Source: Sphingobacterium bovistauri (GTDB lineage Bacteria; Bacteroidota; Bacteroidia; Sphingobacteriales; Sphingobacteriaceae). Taken from it: a stretch of DNA of 64,000 bases. Every line of letters starts with the position of its first letter. The stretch's first letter is position 1. The DNA lies in the NCBI RefSeq assembly GCF_020295405.1, contig NZ_JADEYP010000003.1, forward strand, positions 149,365 to 213,364. The letters run 5' to 3'. Position numbers and translations under genes: made by a program. Positions 60,574-64,000 of the stretch are shown in pieces. Under the pieces are notes generated by a model. That model made no database searches. It worked only from the letters and a program-made list of their open reading frames with translations, and was not told the origin of the DNA.

Positions 60574-61626
60574 ATGCGCACAAAATTATTATCCGGTTTA
60601 TCTTTAGCTATTTTGATAGCTGTTGGGGGTTGTAAATCGCAAAAGGGTAAATTTGAGTTTGTACTTCCAGAATCAGGTCAGCGTGTTGCGTTTGGTGATC
60701 AGGTAAAATTGAAGTTAAACTTTCCTAATACAACGCTTGATTCGGTTGTTTATTCTATAGATGGCGAACTGCTGGTTACTAAAACGGACACAGGAAGTGT
60801 TGTTTTTGATACTAAAAAATTTGGATTTGGCGATCGTTCGTTATCCGCTAAGGTTTATGTAGGTGGTAAAGAAGATATTGCCTATAGCAATGTTATTGTA
60901 TTGCCGCCAAATGCAAAAAATTATTCTTTTGAGGTTGTAAATGAATTTCCGCATGATACGAAAGCTTATACTCAAGGCTTACAATATGCAGATGGTGTAC
61001 TTTATGAAACTACTGGTCAACCTTCACAATTAGAAGGTGTTGTGACTTCTCTTCGTAAAGTAGATCTGAAGACTGGTGAAGTTTTAAAGATTGAAAAACC
61101 TTCTGATGATTTTTTTGGAGAGGGGATGACGATAGTTGGAAATACAATAGTGTTCTTAACTTGGGAAAATGGGAAGGGATTCTTCTATGATAAAAATACT
61201 TTTAAAAGGATTGGTGAATTTCCTTATGAAAACAGTAAATATGGCTGGGGGGTAACCTATGATGGTAATAAACTTATAAAATCAGATGGGTCTAGTAGAT
61301 TGTATTTCCTTGATGCAAAGACAGGTAAAGAGATTGATTCCATCGAGGTGTATGACGAAAATGGTAAAGTTGATTCAATAAATGAACTGGAATACATTGA
61401 CGGAAAAGTGTATGCGAATGTGTATAGCAAAGATATTATTGTGATTATTGACCCAAAAACTGGGGTTGTAGAAGGGCGTATAAATCTTGTAGGGCTATAT
61501 ACTGAAGGTAGACTACCAAATGATAATGAACTTAATGGTGTCGCTTATGATACCGTAGGTAAAAGATTGTTTGTGACGGGTAAGCTTTGGCCAAAATTAT
61601 ATGAAATCAAATTGATAGAAAGATAA
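60574..61626 (+). CDS. Glutaminyl-peptide cyclotransferase-like lipoprotein
   Basis: 350 residues with a lipobox (AVGGC at about residue 20), a beta-rich N-terminal domain, and a five-bladed propeller of the plant/bacterial glutaminyl cyclase type (TQGLQYADGVLYETTGQ, FFGEGMTIVGNTIVFLTWENG, INELEYIDGKVYANVY, ELNGVAYDTVGKRLFVTGKLWPKLYEI). The enzyme turns N-terminal Gln into pyroglutamate in exported proteins. Start is set at ATG 60574, giving a clean lipoprotein signal; the longer TTG frame overlaps yraN. Confidence 0.88.
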   Translation: MRTKLLSGLSLAILIAVGGCKSQKGKFEFVLPESGQRVAFGDQVKLKLNFPNTTLDSVVYSIDGELLVTKTDTGSVVFDTKKFGFGDRSLSAKVYVGGKEDIAYSNVIVLPPNAKNYSFEVVNEFPHDTKAYTQGLQYADGVLYETTGQPSQLEGVVTSLRKVDLKTGEVLKIEKPSDDFFGEGMTIVGNTIVFLTWENGKGFFYDKNTFKRIGEFPYENSKYGWGVTYDGNKLIKSDGSSRLYFLDAKTGKEIDSIEVYDENGKVDSINELEYIDGKVYANVYSKDIIVIIDPKTGVVEGRINLVGLYTEGRLPNDNELNGVAYDTVGKRLFVTGKLWPKLYEIKLIER

Positions 61627-61660
61627 CAAAAAAGGCAGCGAATCGCTGCCTTTTTTGTTA
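61624..61660. terminator. Bidirectional terminator between convergent genes
   Basis: A 17-bp inverted repeat (61624-61640 with 61644-61660, three-base loop) with an A-run on the left and a T-run on the right. It includes the stop codons of both flanking genes. Confidence 0.88.
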
Positions 61661-62878
61661 TGGTCTTGTTATTCCATTCTCAATAGAGAATTTAATTTTT
61701 TCGTTGAGCTCAATATGCTCTTTTTTATCTTGCTCTTCAAGACGATCAGGATAAAGTATCCCGTATAGATGGTCTACCTCATGCTGGAAAATAACAGCCG
61801 TGAAGCCTTCAATATTCTCTTCGATAATATTTCCTGTTTTATCCCAATATTGTAATCTAATCGAATAGCTACGTTCAATGTCTTCACGTCTGTCTGGTAT
61901 AGAAAGGCAACCTTCAGTACCTAAACGAATTAATTTTGAACGCCAAATTATTTTTGGGTTAATGAAAAATTCAAATGGCTCATTTTCTTTATCAAAGCGT
62001 TGTACCCATATTAGGTTTTTATTTATACCAATTTGTGGTGCAGCGATCCCTACTCCAGCGTGCTGAGGATCTTGTACGGTTAGTAACATTCTTTTTTCCA
62101 AAGTTGGGAGCAAAGGGTCATCGATTTTAATGTCACTTGAAGTGGCTTTTAGTACCAATAATTCTCGTTCATTTGTCGTTTGGTAAACATGGAGTTTTGA
62201 ATTTGCATCACCTCCTTTAATAATAGTGCTTTCCTTTTCATTGAAATTTTTTGCCATAGCTTTATTTACTATTCTTTCATTTTTAGGGCCTTTATACATT
62301 TTTTCTCCAGCTTCTATAGCAATTGATAGGAAGTTTTCAGCTGGAGGCTGAGGGCATCTATACCCAGAGCTGTATGCGCAATAGGGATTATACGATTTAT
62401 TGAAGTCAATCTCAATCTCTCCATCTTTAATTTTTGAAGCATCCAACTCTAAATATCGTCCACCTGCATATGTTTTATCGCCATTGGAACTATCTAAGAA
62501 AGGTAAGAATAAATAATCTTTATATTGTGGATTTTGAAATAAGGCTACGCTTTGATATACTGTTAAAGTATGTTGTTGACCTAATAATTCAAAATGCACG
62601 AATGCATATCGTTTATATTCATTGCTGGTGCCGTCATAAGTTGGCATTCGGAAAGTTTTCTCTCCAAATAAAGGCTCAACTTTCGCCTTGACTTTGTAAG
62701 TGGAGTTCGCTTTAAAATAGTCTAAATATACAACGTTTTCCTTCTTAATTGGGCCAAAATCATCTTTTTCAAATTTGGATTTCAGCTCTGCTCTATACGA
62801 ATCAATTTGTTGTTCGTAGGATTGAGCCTCGAGTTCAAATGGGATAATTAGAAGGAGTAGATATAAAATTAATCGCAT
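61658..62878 (-). CDS. DUF1684 domain fused to peptide deformylase, secreted
   Basis: 406 residues with a signal peptide (RLILYLLLLIIPFELEAQS). The DUF1684 domain spans about 25-205, with its mark NPYCAYSSGYRCPQPPAENFL and IAIEAGEKMYKG. A complete deformylase domain fills the C-terminal 190 residues: GVGIAAPQIG, EGCLSIPD with the metal Cys, and HEVDHL with the metal histidines. The export signal is odd for a deformylase, which normally works at the ribosome. The start is ATG 62878: a longer TTG frame overlaps the promoter box at 62897-62904. Confidence 0.85.
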   Translation of the reverse strand: MRLILYLLLLIIPFELEAQSYEQQIDSYRAELKSKFEKDDFGPIKKENVVYLDYFKANSTYKVKAKVEPLFGEKTFRMPTYDGTSNEYKRYAFVHFELLGQQHTLTVYQSVALFQNPQYKDYLFLPFLDSSNGDKTYAGGRYLELDASKIKDGEIEIDFNKSYNPYCAYSSGYRCPQPPAENFLSIAIEAGEKMYKGPKNERIVNKAMAKNFNEKESTIIKGGDANSKLHVYQTTNERELLVLKATSSDIKIDDPLLPTLEKRMLLTVQDPQHAGVGIAAPQIGINKNLIWVQRFDKENEPFEFFINPKIIWRSKLIRLGTEGCLSIPDRREDIERSYSIRLQYWDKTGNIIEENIEGFTAVIFQHEVDHLYGILYPDRLEEQDKKEHIELNEKIKFSIENGITRP

Positions 62879-62896
62879 AATAAAAATATATACGAC

Positions 62897-62904
62897 CAAA
62901 GTTA
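62897..62904 (-). promoter_or_regulatory. -7 box of the DUF1684-deformylase gene
   Basis: The minus strand reads TAACTTTG, a full TAnnTTTG match, giving a transcript start just upstream of the ATG at 62878. Confidence 0.55.
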
Positions 62905-62931
62905 TAGATTTTTATCCTCAATAATGAATTG

Positions 62932-62939
62932 TACCTTTG
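62932..62939 (+). promoter_or_regulatory. -7 box of ruvX
   Basis: TACCTTTG fits TAnnTTTG, 16 bases before the ruvX start; divergent from the box at 62897-62904. Confidence 0.55.
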
Positions 62940-62955
62940 TTAAAATTTTGAGCAT

Positions 62956-63369
62956 ATGCGTATAATGGCGTTTGATTATGGCACGAAGCGTATTGGTATA
63001 GCGGTTACAGACCCATTACAAATAATAGCAACAGCCTTAACGACGGTTCATCCTGAAGACATTTGGAATTATCTGAAAGATTACCTAAAGCAGGAGGAAG
63101 TCGAAACGTTTGTGGTGGGTAAACCATTGCAAATGGATGGTACTGATTCTGAATCGGCTCAGCATGTTGTGGGATTCATGCGCAAACTGAAAAAAGAGTT
63201 TCCAACAATAAAGGTGGCAGAGGTAGACGAGCGCTTTACTTCTAAAATGGCCTCATCAGTAATTGCTCAATCAGGATTGAAAAAAAATAAAAAGCAAAGT
63301 AAGAGTTTAATCGATACGGTTTCAGCTACGATTATTTTGCAAACTTACATGGATACAAAAGGGTTTTAG
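62956..63369 (+). CDS. ruvX: Holliday junction resolvase-like RuvX/YqgF
   Basis: 137 residues: IMAFDYGTKRIGIAVTDPL with the RNase H-fold Asp7, VVGKPLQMDGTDSESAQ, VDERFTSKMA and LIDTVSATIILQTYM with the last acidic residue. YqgF processes pre-16S rRNA and has a resolvase fold. It is coupled to ybeY with a four-base gap. Confidence 0.93.
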   Translation: MRIMAFDYGTKRIGIAVTDPLQIIATALTTVHPEDIWNYLKDYLKQEEVETFVVGKPLQMDGTDSESAQHVVGFMRKLKKEFPTIKVAEVDERFTSKMASSVIAQSGLKKNKKQSKSLIDTVSATIILQTYMDTKGF

Positions 63370-63373
63370 AAAA

Positions 63374-63808
63374 ATGGCATTAAAAGATATTTCATTCTTC
63401 ACAGAGGATATAGAATTCACTTTAAAAGATAAGGCAAAAGTAAGAACTTGGATAGCTGATACAGCAAAATCAGAAGGTTTAAGTCGTATTGGAGAGCTCA
63501 ATTTTGTGTTTTGTTCAGATGAATATTTGTTAGATATCAACAAGCAATACCTTAATCACGATACATATACGGATATAGTGACGTTTGATTCATCAGAAGA
63601 CGAAGACGTCCTAGCTGGTGATATTTTTATTTCGATAGAAAGAATTCGTGAAAATGCTCAGAAATTTGGAGTTACCGAACGTGATGAACTACATCGAGTG
63701 GTTATACATGGTGTCTTACACCTTTGTGGTTATTATGACAAGAAGAAGGAAGATAAAGAATTGATGACTTCGAAAGAGAATGAATACTTAAAAAAACGAG
63801 CATTCTAA
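63374..63808 (+). CDS. ybeY: Endoribonuclease YbeY
   Basis: 144 residues: INFVFCSDEYLLDINKQYLNHDTYTDIVTFD and the zinc motif HRVVIHGVLHLCGYYD. In most YbeY proteins the last ligand is a His (HGxLHLxGYDH); here Asp stands at the end, as I recall for other Bacteroidota members. It matures 16S rRNA 3' ends and takes part in ribosome quality control. The IS element begins 27 bases after its stop. Confidence 0.93.
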   Translation: MALKDISFFTEDIEFTLKDKAKVRTWIADTAKSEGLSRIGELNFVFCSDEYLLDINKQYLNHDTYTDIVTFDSSEDEDVLAGDIFISIERIRENAQKFGVTERDELHRVVIHGVLHLCGYYDKKKEDKELMTSKENEYLKKRAF

Positions 63809-63840
63809 TAAATTATAAAAAAGGAGCCATTTTTTTGCAC

Positions 63841-63873
63841 TGCCCCCAAAAAGTTAGACACTTTCTGGGGGCA
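63841..63873. repeat. Inverted repeat inside the IS left end
   Basis: TGCCCCCA at 63841-63848 pairs with TGGGGGCA at 63866-63873. The inner AAAAGT/ACTTTC nearly pairs too, leaving a small loop. It lies just ahead of the transposase start and may hinder read-in translation from outside. Confidence 0.7.
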
Positions 63874-63879
63874 TTTTTT

Positions 63880-64000
63880 ATGGATAGAAAAGTAAAACAC
63901 ACATTATCATTTAAGAAGACTTGTATTGATTTGTACACTAAATCGTCAGAATCAATATTAGGTATTAGCAAGGAATATAAGGTTTCCGAAAGTTTATTGA
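63880..64000 (+). CDS. IS3-family transposase OrfA, N-terminal end (partial)
   Basis: Forty codons are visible before the window ends. LSFKKTCIDLYTKSSESILGISKEYKVSESLL is the helix-turn-helix DNA-binding region of IS3 OrfA (HTH_28-like). The catalytic DDE part would be in OrfB further right. Confidence 0.75.
   Translation, partial: MDRKVKHTLSFKKTCIDLYTKSSESILGISKEYKVSESLL

Larger units (their letters stand above)
63836..64000 (+). mobile_element. IS3-family insertion sequence, left end (cut by window)
   Basis: The terminal sequence begins TGCACTGCCCCCAAAAAGT, close to IS3-family (IS150-like) ends, and an orfA frame starts at 63880. Only 165 bases are visible; the rest lies to the right. It has inserted just behind ybeY, after a short AT-rich spacer. 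Target duplication cannot be judged. Confidence 0.75.

Noticed and set aside
1..64000. tRNA, rRNA, prophage, defence systems or integrase
   Set aside because: None was recognisable on either strand; the only mobile DNA seen is the partial IS3-type end.

Overview
The window comes from a low-GC member of the Bacteroidota, most likely a Sphingobacterium-like or related Sphingobacteriaceae genome. The evidence is the TAnnTTTG type of -7 promoter box in front of several genes, the scarcity of Shine-Dalgarno sites, tyrosine kinases ending in Gly-Tyr repeats, a deformylase fused to DUF1684, and the housekeeping set dnaG, yraN, def, ruvX and ybeY at the right end. Taxonomy is inferred from gene content only.

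About 55 kb of the 64 kb is one large surface-polysaccharide region read left to right. It opens with the end of rmlA (3-143), a promoter (172-203), a winged-helix regulator (224-739) and a structured untranslated leader (about 811-920). Region A (1024-25133) looks like a complete Wzx/Wzy system. It holds a pseudaminic-acid-like nonulosonate pathway (PseC, aldo/keto reductase, a cytidylyltransferase-aminotransferase fusion, three GNAT domains, PseI), a flippase, a putative nonulosonate transferase, a polymerase and an O-acyltransferase. These are followed by UDP-L-FucNAc synthesis (FnlA/B/C), acetamidino formation (WbuX/Y/Z), the WbuB transferase, the WbpV/WbpL initiation pair, and Wza plus a Wzc tyrosine kinase. 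With one initiating enzyme and two clear transferases, the simplest reading is a trisaccharide repeat of D-QuiNAc or D-FucNAc, L-FucNAm and a nonulosonic acid. A strong terminator at 25154-25190 closes this block.

Region B (25340-46636) has its own likely promoter and starts with a second initiating enzyme of the WecA/TagO type. An SDR, an ABC exporter (Wzm/Wzt) and the FdtA/FdtC/FdtB set for a dTDP-3-acetamido-3,6-dideoxyhexose follow. A long run of about fourteen glycosyltransferase genes comes next, including a split GT4, a GT8, two GT-D (DUF1792) paralogues flanking a GT14, and a second Wzy-like protein.

Region C (46737-51156) is a compact five-gene cassette: S26-type peptidase, PqqD/RRE, nucleotidyltransferase, ABC transporter and HPr-kinase-like protein. 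It resembles RiPP (lasso-peptide-like) maturation modules but has no visible precursor gene, and it sits directly upstream of a second Wza/Wzc pair (51164-54335). An OmpA-family outer-membrane protein, a convergent lipoprotein/HAD pair on the minus strand and a PHP-type tyrosine phosphatase (57265-58065) follow.

The last 6 kb is ordinary chromosome (dnaG, yraN, a glutaminyl-cyclase-like lipoprotein, def, ruvX, ybeY), ending in the left end of an IS3-family element cut by the window edge. No tRNA, rRNA or CRISPR was seen, and no gene-free stretch exceeds 300 bases.
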